DNA of 64,000 bases from Pollenia angustigena (GCA_930367215.1 OV884058.1:202820208-202884207), one strand, 5' to 3'. Shown: positions 22,455 through 34,530, numbered from the stretch's first letter. Notes: a model not told the origin generated them from the sequence alone. A program made the numbers and translations.

Positions 22455-23463
22455 TTAAAGGAGCATATAGACGACATGTTTTTGTCATCTGACATGTCAA
22501 ATTTCCCACTGCAAAACACATACATTTCGTGTGTTACCTTTTTAACTTTGCTTCTGTAAAAGTCAGACGCATAGTCATCTGACAAAATTTCAATTAGAGC
22601 GTGCTCTATTTTCTTCTGACAAACCATCTGACATCAGAAATCTATGCCGGGAAGAAACTGGCAGCGGCGTCAACTATTGACGGAATCATTAGCCGGCTGA
22701 AGTTAATATTTTACAATACCAAGATATGTATGCTCATCTCACCATTGAATATAGGCTGACTTCCAAAACGTACTAATACAAAGTTTGTATACAGTTTCAC
22801 TACTGTATTTTAACGATGCACATGTACAAAGTACCGAATCAATGCAACTTTGTGTTCTGTTTATTTAAACGTTTTGAAATGTAAGTGATGCAATGCATAA
22901 TATTAAAATAAATCTGTATTGCTTGCAAATTAAATGTCAAATACTACAAAGCATCAACTTTAAAACCGATGCTCCGATTGCTTTTTTGCTGCGTTACTAA
23001 TACTTACCATTGACGTTTTGGAAGGGCTTGCATTGCATATATATTGTACTGCGGCGTAATGAAACATTATGCTTTGTTCTTATACAAAGCATTTGACGTT
23101 TTGGAAGTCAGCCATAATTTATGTAAATACATATATACATAAAAACCGTTTCATTATAAAATTCTAAATTGGTATCTTTAAAATAAAAGAAAAAAATGTT
23201 AAGATGGCTAAATTATTTTACGGCGCAAATAAATATTTTCGTGGCGGCAGCAAGTTTTTTTGAAACCGAGAACTACTTTGGTTTCTGCAATAACAATGCG
23301 AAAAAAAACAGAGACAATGTCAGAAACAAATTACATGTACGTTTGTGACCGAAAATTATAAACCTTATGTAAAACAGCAATTTTGACAGACATGAACAAT
23401 TACATGTGACTTGAAAATTTGACATGTCAGATGACAAATACATGTCGTGTACGGGCGCCTTAA
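22455..23463. mobile_element. TIR element with ACGACATGT subterminal motif
   Basis: About 50 bp at the left end (TTAAAGGAGC, ACGACATGTTTTTGTCATCT, GACATGTCAAATTT) are repeated inverted at the right end, finishing GGGCGCCTTAA. It is about 1 kb and non-coding, and contains a second complete element at 22754-23113. Confidence 0.7.
22754..23113. mobile_element. nested 360-bp MITE with ATA flanks
   Basis: GGCTGACTTCCAAAACGT at 22754 is repeated inverted, ending at 23113. ATA on both sides is compatible with a 3-bp target duplication. AATACAAAGTTTGTAT and TTATACAAAGC extend the pairing. Confidence 0.75.
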
Positions 23464-23614
23464 CCCCCCTTGTTACACATGTTTTTTCACTCAAAATGCG
23501 TTGAAAAAGGTCTGGCCAAACGCATGACTTGTGGTTTTTATATTTTTTTTGTGAATTTTTCATTTAGAACAGGCATTTCCAAACATTTTTTGGTTGTGTA
23601 TTAGTGAGTACCAG

Positions 23615-23988
23615 CCCTGCAAATAATAGGACCAGTCCAAACACGCGTGTAAAGAGTAGTCCATAAGGGACCAGGACTAGTCCAAAACTAACCCAAACGT
23701 ATGGAAAAAACCTGGTCTATTTAACATTACAATGTCCTAGTAGAGGACCATATAACCCACCTTTGGACCACTAAGGAGTAGTTTTAAAACTACTCCATGG
23801 TATACTCAAGAGGATTAGTTTTGAAGTCGTTTAAAAACGAAAGCATGTCGTTAAAAAACGAAGACATGTCGTCTCACTACAAACACTTTTTAACAATGAG
23901 ATGGTCCATGCTTGCATTACATCGGACCAGTCCATGGAGTAGTCCATTTTATCAAAATGGATCAGGTGGTCCAATTTTATTTGCAGGG
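23615..23988. mobile_element. 374-bp MITE with CCCTGCAAATAA ends (intact copy)
   Basis: CCCTGCAAATAATAGGACCAG at the left is matched by inverted CCCTGCAAATAAAATTGGACC at the right. It is nearly identical to 48205-49420, apart from a large insertion in that copy, and so serves as the empty-site reference. Non-coding. Confidence 0.8.
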
Positions 23989-24073
23989 AGAGAGTAAAAA
24001 AATTGAGAGAATGCATTCATTTACAACCGAAATAAAATGTTAGTAATATACTTTATAAGTTGTATAACACAAA

Positions 24074-24382
24074 GGTACAAAATAAAAATTTTTTGTGTTG
24101 ATAAAATATTTGTAGCAATTCTTTACCAATTCAATGTCGCTGATTTTAAAACTGCACTTTTTTTTATTCGGAAGCTTTTTGACTCTAAATCAGTTTCAAA
24201 TATCTTATCAAACAATTGTAAAAAAATTAAAGATTTTTATGTTTTAAAAATTCATAAAAAATAGATATTGCACGCAAATCACAGCTGATAGAAAAAAAGT
24301 GGAGTTTTAAAATCAGCGACATTGAATTGGCAAAGAACTGCTACACATTTTCTAGCAACACAAAAAATGTTTAATTTTGTTC
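24074..24382. mobile_element. foldback element, about 95-bp arms
   Basis: AATTCAATGTCGCTGATTTT and flanking words (TTTTTTGTGTTG, GTAGCAATTCTTTACC) appear on both arms in opposite orientation around a centre near 24228. Non-coding. Confidence 0.65.
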
Positions 24383-24465
24383 CCTCGTGTTATAAAAAAA
24401 ATCTTCTAAATTTATACTTTTATGGCAGTTTCGTAATAGCATAATGCTTTTCAAATGGGATGAAT

Positions 24466-24777
24466 CTAATTTAATTTACGCTGTTTGGAACAAATAAATT
24501 TTAAATCCGAAAAAATTTGTTCGCATAGGTAAGTAGTGCCGAATAAAGAGAGGCACTTAAATGAATTTTTTTTCAGATCAGGATAGAACTTGCCATCCAA
24601 ATCTTTCCAGAACTCTACAATATTATTTTCGTCTAGAGCATTTACTTCGCTTCGTAGTTTGATTACTTCTGATTGAATATCAAATTCGAAGTTGCTTACT
24701 TCGCAACGAAAAGGGTTTTCGAAAAGATCTAATAGCGGTTGTAAAATTACAAAATCTTGAAACCTGTTAAAATTTAA
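24466..24777 (-). pseudogene. hAT transposase C-terminal (dimerisation) fragment
   Basis: A minus-strand frame without stops, ending TAG at 24466, reads RFQDFVILQPLLDLFENPF, then IVEFWKDLDGKFYPDL, and SLFGTTYLCEQIFSDLKFIC. This is the C-terminal block of animal hAT transposases of the GTF2IRD2/ZBED type, where an F-G-S-T-Y-x-C-E motif is diagnostic. The upstream catalytic region is absent. A hAT-like end (CAGGCATTTCCAAAC) at 23569 may be the same element's 3' terminus, with 23615-23988 and 24074-24382 inserted between. Inactive fragment. Confidence 0.65.
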
Positions 24778-25285
24778 ACTCTAAATAAAAATTGCACGCA
24801 AGGCATTGAATGTTACCAAAAGCATATTTGACCGCACAATATTTTTTGAGTGTTAGCTGAAACAAAATAACATAGCATCCGCTAGACATGTACACTTGTC
24901 GAAGTCACATCGACGACTGAATTGAAGAGCATTAAAATATGTCGAAGTATTGGTGTGCACAATTGTGCAAAGAAATGGAAATCCCTGAGAGCGTTACCGC
25001 ACAAAATAAAGTGCCCATTTTTTTTAAGTCCTCTTTTTGGTGCCACTTTTTTTGTAGATATCCCATTTTTTTGGTACTTTTTTAAAATATCCGACGGTAA
25101 CACTGATCCCTGATTTAGAATTTTGTTTTTGTTCCTTATTTGCATTTTTTCTAAGTTTTAAATTTATTATTTTGTTTTGTTCATACATATACATATCGAG
25201 CCTTTGCTGCAATAGAGCCATAACTCAAAAAACCTGATTTTTGAGATAATTTATTAAATTCCTTAATTCCCAGTGAACCGCCTAC
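24778..25285. other. gene-free stretch
   Basis: No supported gene or repeat. Overlapping open frames at 24882-25145 have no family features. Confidence 0.4.
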
Positions 25286-25288
25286 TAA

Positions 25289-25630
25289 AGGCTAGATTAC
25301 ACTATCTTACAAGTCTTACGTATTCAATAATACTTTGTGAGATAGAAATCTAATGAGTTTTGTTGCGACAGTCAAAAAATCTAAGTTAACATGACAGTTT
25401 GTGTTCACACCATCACACAAAGATAAACACTCACACATGAAATAAACTGCAACCCTGATCCAATGAAAAGTATTATTGTTTAGAAATTTTTCAAAAAACG
25501 ATGAAGTCTATGTGATGTCAAACTTTTTTATAATACTTGTCATATTCGTGACACATTGCATTCACACTATCACACTTTGTCATATTAGTTGAGTTTTTGA
25601 CATGTGTTAATACAAAGTGCAATCTAGCCT
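25289..25630. mobile_element. 342-bp MITE with TAA duplication
   Basis: AGGCTAGATTACACT at 25289 and, inverted, AGGCTAGATTGCACT ending at 25630. TAA occurs immediately outside both ends (25286-25288, 25631-25633), a 3-bp target duplication. Non-coding interior. Confidence 0.75.
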
Positions 25631-25633
25631 TAA

Positions 25634-27489
25634 GTTGTTTTTTTAAGAGTTAATCGCCATATAGTTTCTTCATATTGTGTAAAAATTTCATACAAATATA
25701 CATATTATATACTCAAATCTAGAGAAAAGAATTAAATTTTAAGGTGCCAGAAAATTCAGATTTGAGTTTGTATGTATGCAAGCTATTTTAAACATAAAAT
25801 ACATTTTATCGATTAAATAAACACAACCAAAATTATTGTCGCTAAAATAACGACAAAAAACTTCTTAAAGTAACAGCTGACTTTAAACGACAGCGAATAT
25901 CGTTAAAAATGTTACTGTATAGCATATTCAATAAATTTTCGTTATTCTTATTTTAACGATTCGATTTTCGTTATAAGAGTTAGTGCATCGCACTACAGGA
26001 GCCTGTTTCTCAAAACTACAAGTTACAAATCTACTAGTAAAATATATTATATATATATATATAAGTCAAATTTAAAAAGTTGAAAAAAATGCTGTTAATT
26101 ATACGTATTTTCCTTAAAAAAACATTTTTCATTACGATTTTAAAATTTTTCTTTAATTTCGGTTTATTTTTTTATTTGAAAAAATTGATATTTTTACCGA
26201 GTTTTCTTTAAAACTTTTTTTGCTATCATATCTCGACTTAGGATGTTTTGTCAAAAAGCCACAGATATAATTTACGATTAAAAAAATGAGATGAAAACGA
26301 CTCAATAATTATTATAAAAACTAACATAAACTGCTCAAAAAGGAATCAGAAAATTGTATCACAAATGTTTTTTTTTTTTGGCTGATTCATCGGTAGGGTA
26401 TTATTTTCTCACAACCAGTGTATCATTCACATATGACTGAAAAATGAGCTCATATACGGCCGTAATGGTTAGATAAGAATGCAAAATGCTAGCTGGGTAG
26501 TTGTACAATGATATTGCAAATACATGGGTACCTTTAAATGTGTTATTCAAAATTTGTATTAAAGTTTTATTACAGACCGCTTTAAAATAAAAGTTTTTTA
26601 AGCAATGCTTTTAAAAAGCTCTTTGTGATACTTAGTCAAGAAATGTACCATTTCAAAGTCAACCCTAAAATAAAATGATCATGTTCTAAGCGCCATCTGT
26701 TTATAAAACTAAGAACTTAAAGCTTTCTTAAGTCTAAAGAAGCTTTCTTGAATGTTTTACTGTAAATTTAAAAAAAATTATTCAGTTATAAATTCAAGCT
26801 TAGCCATACAGCAAATCCATAAAAATTTTAATAGATTTGTCTTCTGGTAAAAAATGCAAATTGAATTGAACCTAAAAAAAAAAAAATAAAACAAAAATTA
26901 TCCAAAAATAATCGAATGCTCCACCAGATAATTTGTTTTCAGTAGTTCAAATATATAATTTGCATGTTCAATATGTAAAATTATGAATGCAAAACAACGA
27001 CAAATTCTTAAGAATAAAACAAAATAAAATTTAAAACAAAAGAATTGTAATCACCCACCAAAAAAAAAAGAGACAAAAAAAAAAAAATAAGTTCATGAAT
27101 GTGTTACAATATTATGTGGGAAAATTTCAATCAGATACTTTTCACAAAAAAAATTCATTCATTTTTAAATAAATGCTTGTACGCTGTTGAACCAAGCGGC
27201 AGACAGATACAAGAGGTCGTCTGTAAAAGTTTAACAATTTAAAAAATTATTTCGTAGTACGTTTTTTTTGCATTTTAGCTTTTTTTTTAAAGTGAATTTT
27301 TTATTCTGTGAATTGAGTAGGCAGGAATTGTTTAGTATGTATATGCATATTAATTGTATTCAAATAACATTTTAAGAGGGCGCTTAACAAGAGAAATAAT
27401 TGTTGGGATAAAAGTGAAATTTATAACAATAATAATTAGGCCAAAATTTATGTATTTTGTGGAAGATCATAAAAAATTTAAGAATATTA
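25634..27489. other. gene-free stretch with a TA microsatellite
   Basis: AT-rich DNA with a (TA)n run at about 26042-26062 and several A-runs. No gene or terminal repeats were identified. Confidence 0.4.
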
Positions 27490-28323
27490 ATCAAAAATTT
27501 GTAATTTATAGAAAATAAAAAAAAATGCGATTTATAAAAAATTTATCAAAAATTTGCTCTAAAGGTAGTTTTCTTAAATTACCTTTTTATAGCAATTTAC
27601 CATTTTTAAGAGTTTACTATTTATAAAAAATTGTTATCATAGGCAATTTTTCAAAAATTTGTTTTTTATAGGAAATTTTTCAAAAATGTACTTTTTTCAA
27701 AACTGTACTTTTTGAAAGGAAAATTTTCAACACTATACTTTTTTACAGGGAATTTTTCAAAAATTTGCTTTTTTTAAGAAAATTTTTCAAAAATTTGCTT
27801 TTTATAGGGAACTTTTATAAATTTGCTTTTTATAGGACATTTTTAGAAATTATCTTCTTATAGGAAATTTTTCAAAAATTTGATTTTAAGGGAAATTGTT
27901 CAAAAATTAGCTTTTTATAGGATATTTTTTAAATATTTGCATTTTATAGGAAATTGTTCACAAAATAGCTTTTTATAGGAAATTTTTAAGAAATTATGTT
28001 TTTTATAGGATATTTTTGAAAAATTTGCCTTTTATAGAAAATTTTTAAAAAATTTGTTTTTTTATAGGAAATATTTTAAAAATTTGCTTTTTATAGAAAA
28101 TTTTTCAAAAATTTACTTTTTTATAGGAAATTTTTCAAAAATTTGCTTTTTATAGGGAATTTTTTATAAATTAGCTTTTTATGGGACATTTTTCAAAAAT
28201 TTGCTTCTTATAGGAAATTTTTAAAAAATTTGTTTTTTATTGGAAATATTTCAAAAACTTGCTTCTAATAGGAAATTTTTCAATAATTTGCTTCTTATAG
28301 AATATTTTTAAAAAATTAGTTTT
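27490..28323. repeat. 28-bp satellite, left block
   Basis: About 28 degenerate tandem copies with consensus near TTTTATAGGAAATTTTTCAA followed by AAATTTGC, period about 28-30 bp. The array stops at the hAT insertion and resumes at 32877. Confidence 0.85.
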
Positions 28324-28589
28324 TTTATTGGCAGGACAAGGAAGTTCATGCACTTAAAATCGCAAAATATGCGCATAAAACATGCACTAAAAATCGTAAA
28401 ATATGCAAAAATAAAAGTAAAAAATATGCATTAAAAATATATTTATTTAACCATATTTAACAAAAAAAAAACAAACATAAATACATTTCATTCAGTTTTA
28501 AAAACTTAAAACATAGTTTAAAAAGTAGTAGTAGATAAAGATATATTTACATATATAAATAAATAAGTTTTTTTTTAAGATCAAATGTT

Positions 28590-28738
28590 AAACTCATTCA
28601 ATTTGGTGTTAAAACAGTTTTAAGAATTGAAAGTGTTCGTTCGACATTAACGGATGTAAAAGGTGGATATTTAAAAGTGGTCAACTCCTTTGTAGAATAT
28701 TCATTGTCTACAATTTTTTCTTTACTGGAAGGTAAATA
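28590..28738 (-). pseudogene. hAT transposase C-terminus (dimerisation block)
   Basis: The minus strand reads EKIVDNEYSTKELTTF, then NVERTLSILKTVLTPN before a stop. It corresponds to the S-V-E-R-S-F-S dimerisation motif of hAT transposases. It is the 3' part of the gene whose 5' part is at 31140-32090; about 2.4 kb of foreign DNA now separates them. Confidence 0.6.
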
Positions 28739-28756
28739 AAAAATATTACCAATTTC

Positions 28757-29107
28757 AATAATTAGTATTGTGGTTATTTTGTTGAACTATTTATGGTTTT
28801 TAATCCAAATTTTTAATATTTTTAATTAGGCTTAAGTTCATGAAATTTAATTTCTATTAAATTATTTTTGTGAAGAAAGGAATTTTACAACATGAAAATT
28901 AATTAAAATTGTTATTGATAATCTTTCATTCTTGACGTGGCTCGGGCTCGAACCCTGGCCGGCAGGTTACCATGACATGTTTCGATCGCAACCACTCGAT
29001 CTCCTCAGATGGATTTGCCGTCTTACACTCGCAGCCATCGACGACTGCTGACGTCACTAGTCAAACATCAATCCTTAAACCAAATTGTATTTTAACATTT
29101 GGTAGAT
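28757..29107 (-). repeat. 351-bp repeat with tRNA-like B box, copy A
   Basis: Identical by eye to 29321-29671, which starts 564 bp further on. On the minus strand it contains GGGTTCGAGCCC (28944-28955), a good Pol III B box, preceded by GATCGAGTGGTTGCG, an A-box-like segment. The flanking AT-rich part (AATAATTAGTATTGTGG onward) recurs at 50746. It lies inside the hAT element 28332-32868. Confidence 0.75.
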
Positions 29108-29320
29108 CGAAATTTGCTTTCCTGAATGATTATCCACTTTAATTGATTTTACATGTTTTTTCCTTTACTTCTGTTTTTTTCGTACTTTCGTCAAGAATTT
29201 TTCTTGAAGTCCAAGTACATTTTTTTTGTTTTTTCACTTTGTCTTTCTCTTTTCTGTTGACCTTTTTCAGCACAACTTGAAGGACAAATGTACACATAGA
29301 GCTCGTGCCTTAGCTTTAAC

Positions 29321-29671
29321 AATAATTAGTATTGTGGTTATTTTGTTGAACTATTTATGGTTTTTAATCCAAATTTTTAATATTTTTAATTAGGCTTAAG
29401 TTCATGAAATTTAATTTCTATTAAATTATTTTTGTGAAGAAAGGAATTTTACAACATGAAAATTAATTAAAATTGTTATTGATAATCTTTCATTCTTGAC
29501 GTGGCTCGGGCTCGAACCCTGGCCGGCAGGTTACCATGACATGTTTCGATCGCAACCACTCGATCTCCTCAGATGGATTTGCCGTCTTACACTCGCAGCC
29601 ATCGACGACTGCTGACGTCACTAGTCAAACATCAATCCTTAAACCAAATTGTATTTTAACATTTGGTAGAT
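29321..29671 (-). repeat. 351-bp repeat with tRNA-like B box, copy B
   Basis: Same sequence as 28757-29107, with the B box complement at 29508-29519. It ends abruptly at CATTTGGTAGAT, whereas copy A continues about 55 bp further into sequence shared with the 50746 copy. The identity of A and B suggests a recent duplication. Confidence 0.75.
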
Positions 29672-29985
29672 GGTTTACCTTTTGGAACATTAGGTTTTTT
29701 TGATTTACTAAATTTTACTGCAAAAATTTCTACAGTAAAAATTTGTAAATTCTCAGACAAAAACTGTCACTTTACGCTGTCAATTTGTGTTCTCATTTAC
29801 TGTATTTTGTGTACTCGAACGGAATTTCGTAAATTGCAGTAAAGTTCAGTAAAAACTTTTGTGTTCTCGAACGCAGCAAATGTATATTCACACTCAAGAA
29901 AAAATTAGCAGAGTTTTTGAATCTTTTTATAAGAACACATTAATATTTTTAAACATCAAAACTGGGTAATATGTTTTATTACTAT

Positions 29986-31140
29986 TACCACGGTGTTAGT
30001 GGATTTAGTGATCAGATAAAAAATATATTTCTGGATCCGATACACCACGTTATTCATTTTCCTTATTACTTTATATGGGCCATCCCAATGAGTCTGCAGC
30101 TTTGGAGATAGTCCTTTCCTCCGTTGCGGATTAAAAAGTAAAACCAACTGGCCTTCTTTGAAGCCTTCCGAATTTGCCGCTCGATCATATCTGGCTTTCG
30201 TCGGGTCATTTGATGCACTAACACGCCTTCGTCTTAACACGTTCTTCTGCTTTTGGATAGAGTCATTATTATTCGCTGGTACGGATAGTTCACCAAAGTT
30301 GTACTGCTGGACCGGATTTCTACTTTATCCAATAAGACTGCTGTCTTCAACGCACTGTGGGCATTTAATTACGCAATCAATCACGGCTTGCTTGCAACCG
30401 ATCCAATAGTAGCTTGCTTTTAACTTCTTTATGGTTTTCGTAACGCTAAGATGTCCACCACCAGTACCTTCGTGGGATTTCTTCACAACTTCACTTACTT
30501 TAGAAGACGGAACTACAATAAGGTTTTTAATCGTTTTGCCATCAGTACTTTCCCATGTACGGTATAGGCAACCATTTGCCATCTACAGACTACTCCACTG
30601 CGCCCAATACGCTTTCATTAGTGGACCCTCCAATATAATTTCTTTATGAGTCGGTCTTTCACCTTCTTTCTTAGCCTTCATAGTTTGCGCTAGTATGGGG
30701 TCACTTTTCTGCGCCGTTGACCAGTCTTCGCTGGGTTCCACATCTAATATGCGAATCTCATTTATGCGTTTCTTGTTTTTAGACTCTATACCGTGCTTGC
30801 TTTTATGTTTACTGGGCCGTCTTGAATATGTGCTCGCTTTCCCACGTTTTTCATCGTTTCTTTGGGAGGACAATTTCTTATGATCACTAGTGACTAGCTG
30901 TCTTACAAGGGCTTCACTTCCATTCCCAACGTTAAGGGGTATTTCTAGACCATACCAATTCATAATTTGTCGTCCCATATCTAGACTAATGCCTTGACGA
31001 ATCATAAAATCTGCTCCAATTATGACCTCGTCCATAATTTCAGCCACAATAAATTCATCAAAAACGATCATATCGGCCATTCTTATTTCCACTCTTGCTT
31101 TGCGATATACAATGACAGGCTCTCCCGTAGCTGTGCGCAA
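29986..31140 (-). pseudogene. gypsy-type LTR retrotransposon pol remnant
   Basis: In order on the minus strand: a retropepsin-like segment with VIIGADFMIRQGISLDMGRQ (31140 to about 30920; I do not see the usual catalytic D-T/S-G); a basic linker; the H-H-C-C integrase zinc module (HEGTGGGHL and CIKCPQC, about 30490-30340); then the integrase C-terminal GPY-type module (LQTHWDGPYKVIRKMNN, about 30070). Reverse transcriptase, RNase H and the integrase catalytic core are absent, and stops separate the pieces. No LTR pair was identified. An old internally deleted copy, not capable of replication. Confidence 0.7.
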
Positions 31141-32090
31141 GTTTACACCACTTTCTTTAACTTTTTTAAATCCGGCATTCTTTTTTAAAACTGCATAAAT
31201 TTTGGCTTTTATTTTTTCGCCGATTTGACCTTCTACTTTTCTTATTTTAATGACAGCGTCATCAACGAGTTTAACCGAGGTGTTCAATTCAATGATTTAA
31301 ACCCCTGAAGTTCGGTTATTGTCTCGACTAGAAACCCATTGTTTGAGTGTATAAATTCTAATTGAGCCTTTATATTAGGTACATTTAAAATGTTGTTTAC
31401 TTTTTTATCGCGACTGCATTATTTTCGTTAAAATTATTTACCACATCTTTAAATTCTTCAACATTTTTGGCATAATACTCCACTGCCTGCAACCAGGTAC
31501 CCCATCTTGTTATACATGGTTGAAACGCAAAGGTGACTTTAAAAACGTTCATGCATGGCATGAGCTTTATTTTTATTAAAGGATTCTAAAAGAGAAATTG
31601 AATCTTTGAAAGTTCGAGCTATTGAAGCATGATCCACCTTTTCCAACTTTATAATATTTAACAAAAATTTGTGTTTACTCTGTTCTTCTTCTGCATTCAT
31701 GATCTTCTTCTGCATTCAAGATCCCAATTACGTAGACAACGAAACGTCCTTCAGTGTCCATTGCTTCGTCAATAGACAGCCACAAATTATGTCACATAAT
31801 TCTTTCAACAATGTCACATAGTTGTATAGTGTACAACTTGGCGATAAAAGTTTTTATAAGGGTTGTTTCCGTAGGAATGGTTTCATTGTTATATTTGTTT
31901 AAAAAAATTCTATAATTTTGGTTGATTAGCTAATATAGAGGTATATCTGCAGACACCAAAGCATTATACAATTCAAAATTAAATTTGCTAGTCTTATCCC
32001 CAAAAGTTGATTTTCTTGATAAATCATAAATCTTTGTGTTTCTGGCTTTGAAGGGGCTGATTTACTTGAAATTTTTAAATGAAACACCTT
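31140..32090 (-). pseudogene. hAT transposase N-terminal and catalytic remnant
   Basis: Read in several frames on the minus strand: FNFELYNALVSADIPL (near 31950), LWLSIDEAMDTEGRFVVYV (catalytic D-E-T/A motif region, near 31770), AHAMHERFFKV, TRWGTWLQAVEYYAKN (near 31480), then SVKLVDDAVIKI and KIYAVLKKNAGF. These follow the order in animal hAT transposases. Frameshifts and stops are frequent. The final segment is fused in frame to the gypsy remnant. Confidence 0.65.
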
Positions 32091-32876
32091 TTTGTAAACT
32101 TTGCAAAAAAGTACTTTTCCCTCTATTTTGAAGACTCATAAATACACTTATTTAAAAGATTATTTTTTGATATTTTTGCTTTTGGCATTTTTTTCCTTAA
32201 AAACAGTTTATTTTATTAATACTTTTTGGATTTTAGGTCATACTTCTTACACCGTAAATCAAAAATATTATGTTGAGTTCTATTTTTTCTTCGCCGAACA
32301 TTATTTTTATTTGCTGTTTCTTCAAGTAAAAAAAACCGCGAACAAAATGAAATGTCAAAAACTGTTTTATTGTTACTTACTGTGCTACTTTTTAAAAGTA
32401 AAAGAAACAAGGAGAATTTATAATAAAATGTAGGTAATTCAGTACCAAACACCAACATGTTGTTTTTGCTCCTTGAAAATGTCGAAGTAAGCAGATTTTC
32501 CCATACTATTTTGAATGTTTGACAGCTTCAGGCCTGAAACAACTATAACTAGCTGATTCACTGACTACACCTTATATTGAATTCGCCTTGAACAGAAAGA
32601 TATTTCTAAACAAAAGAAAAGAGCAATTTTTGTTTTAAAATATTACAAAATATGACGAAAACTGTGATTTTATAACAAAATATGACGAAAAATATGCATT
32701 TATATCAAAATATGCAAAAACATGCATTTAAAGCAAAATATGCAAAAATATGCACTAACAAATTGATGCCATTTTACTGGAAATATTGTGATTCGCAAAG
32801 ATATTAACTTAAGGTGGGTCTCAGAGTACCGACAACCAACATGCATTTGCATGAAGCCCCTTGCCCTGTTTATTGG

Positions 32877-33560
32877 CAATTTTTCAAAAATTAGTTTTTT
32901 ATTGGCAATTTTTTCAAAAATTTGCTTTTACAGGAAATTGTTGAAAAATTAGCTTATTATAGTAAATTTTTCAAATATTTGCTTTTTATAGGAAATTGTT
33001 CACAAAATAGCTTTTTATAGGAAATTTTTAAAAAATTTGATTTTTTATAGAAAATTTTTAAAAAATTTGCTTTTTATAGGAAATTTTTAAAAAATTAGCT
33101 TTTTTATAGGAAATATTTTCAAAATTTGCTTTTTATAGGAAATTTTTTCAAAATTTGCTTTCATAGGAAATTTTTCATATATTGGCTTTTTATAAGAACA
33201 TTTTTAAATATTGGCTTTTTATAGGATAGTTTTCAAATAATTGCATTTTATAGGAAATATTTCAAAATTTGCTTTTTATAGGAAATTTTTCAACTATTGG
33301 CTTTTTATAGGAAATTTTTTAAATATTTACTTTTTATAGGATAATTTTCAAATAATTGCATTTTATAGGCCATTTTTTAAAAATTTACTTTTTATAGGAC
33401 AATTTTCTAAAATTTGCTTTTAATAGGATGTATGTATTTCAAAAATAAGCTTTTTTCTTTTTATACGGAATTTATAGAAGTTTGCCATTTATAGGAACTT
33501 GCTTTTTATAGGAAATTTTTTCAAAAATTTGTTGTTCGTATAAAATTTTTTTTTATTTAT
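32877..33560. repeat. 28-bp satellite, right block
   Basis: Continuation of the 27490-28323 array, with the same consensus and period. The two blocks become contiguous if the hAT element and one TTTATTGG are removed. Confidence 0.85.
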
Positions 33561-34386
33561 ATTAAGCTTCTTATGGCATTTTTCCCCAACAACTTAATTA
33601 TGAACATCATCAGCTAGATAAACATCATTATGAAATAGTAAAATTACATATTTTTTCATGAATTAATAGAGGTTAATGATTTTTTTTTTTTTCTTAACAA
33701 AGCAACACTAACACAGCCAATTGTGTGTAAAATCAAAGAAAATAATTTTAATTAATGCACTTTTAATTAAATGTAAATTTAAAATTAAACAAAACAAAAA
33801 AAAAATATAAGTAAATTGTAAAAAATACTGTTAATTTTTTTAAAGAAAACCCGATTTCAATGTGTCACTTATTTGATTTTTTTTAATAAATTTTTTTGTT
33901 TAAATATTTGAAATGTTTTCTTAATTTTTACGTTTTTTTTTGTAAAATAGTATTACGTATTATTTTTTTTTTACAAAAAATTTACAAACTTATTACTTTG
34001 TTATCTCTTAAATTGAGTAATAAGCCAATAATAGACTTTTTATACAATTAAAACTGCTTTTAAACGTTGTTAATATTGAAAAAAAAATTTTTTTTAGTGT
34101 TGAAATATAAACGTTGTCTATTTAACAACTTGCCACGAGTTGAAAACATGTGTCCCCAACAAAATTATTTATTGATCGCAGTAGTGATCCATGTTCTTAA
34201 GCCATTTGTTTACTTTTTGCGATGGCCATTGTTTTAATTAACAGAAAAAAAACAAAGATGGGCGAACTTAAATACGGAATTTTTAAAAATTTACCAAACA
34301 TTGAAAAATATTTGTATTTACTGCCGTTAACTTAGTAATTTGCAACTTCTCAAAAAATAGAAATTGAAGGTTTCAAAGATCTTTTA
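33561..34386. other. gene-free stretch
   Basis: AT-rich DNA with several T and A homopolymers and no supported gene. Confidence 0.4.
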
Positions 34387-34530
34387 GGCCCGTTTTCACA
34401 ACTTACCGATAGCTAAAAATATAATTTTATCGGCCTTTTAAAAAGTGTTCCATTATTACAACTTTACTTCGACCTAAAGTAAGCGGTAAGTTAAAGTTAT
34501 TTACTTTTGGTAACTTGTGAAAATGGGGGT
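34387..34530. mobile_element. 144-bp MITE
   Basis: GGCCCGTTTTCACAACTTACC at the left and, inverted, ACCCCCATTTTCACAAGTTACC at the right, each with TA outside. Non-coding. Confidence 0.6.

Larger units (their letters stand above)
28332..32868 (-). mobile_element. 4.5-kb hAT element inserted in the 28-bp satellite
   Basis: The 8-bp sequence TTTATTGG flanks both ends (28324-28331 and 32869-32876) as a perfect duplication of satellite sequence. Termini are CAGGACAAGG and, inverted, CAGGGCAAGG. Both subterminal regions are dense in AAAATATGCA words (28360-28435 and 32640-32760), plausible transposase-binding sites. Transposase remnants lie on the minus strand at 32090-31140 and 28738-28590; between them are a gypsy-type remnant and a duplicated tRNA-promoter repeat. 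Confidence 0.85.

Noticed and set aside
32101..32458. 110-codon plus frame and 80-codon minus frame
   Set aside because: Hydrophobic, low-complexity AT-rich sequence inside the hAT element; no conserved motif.
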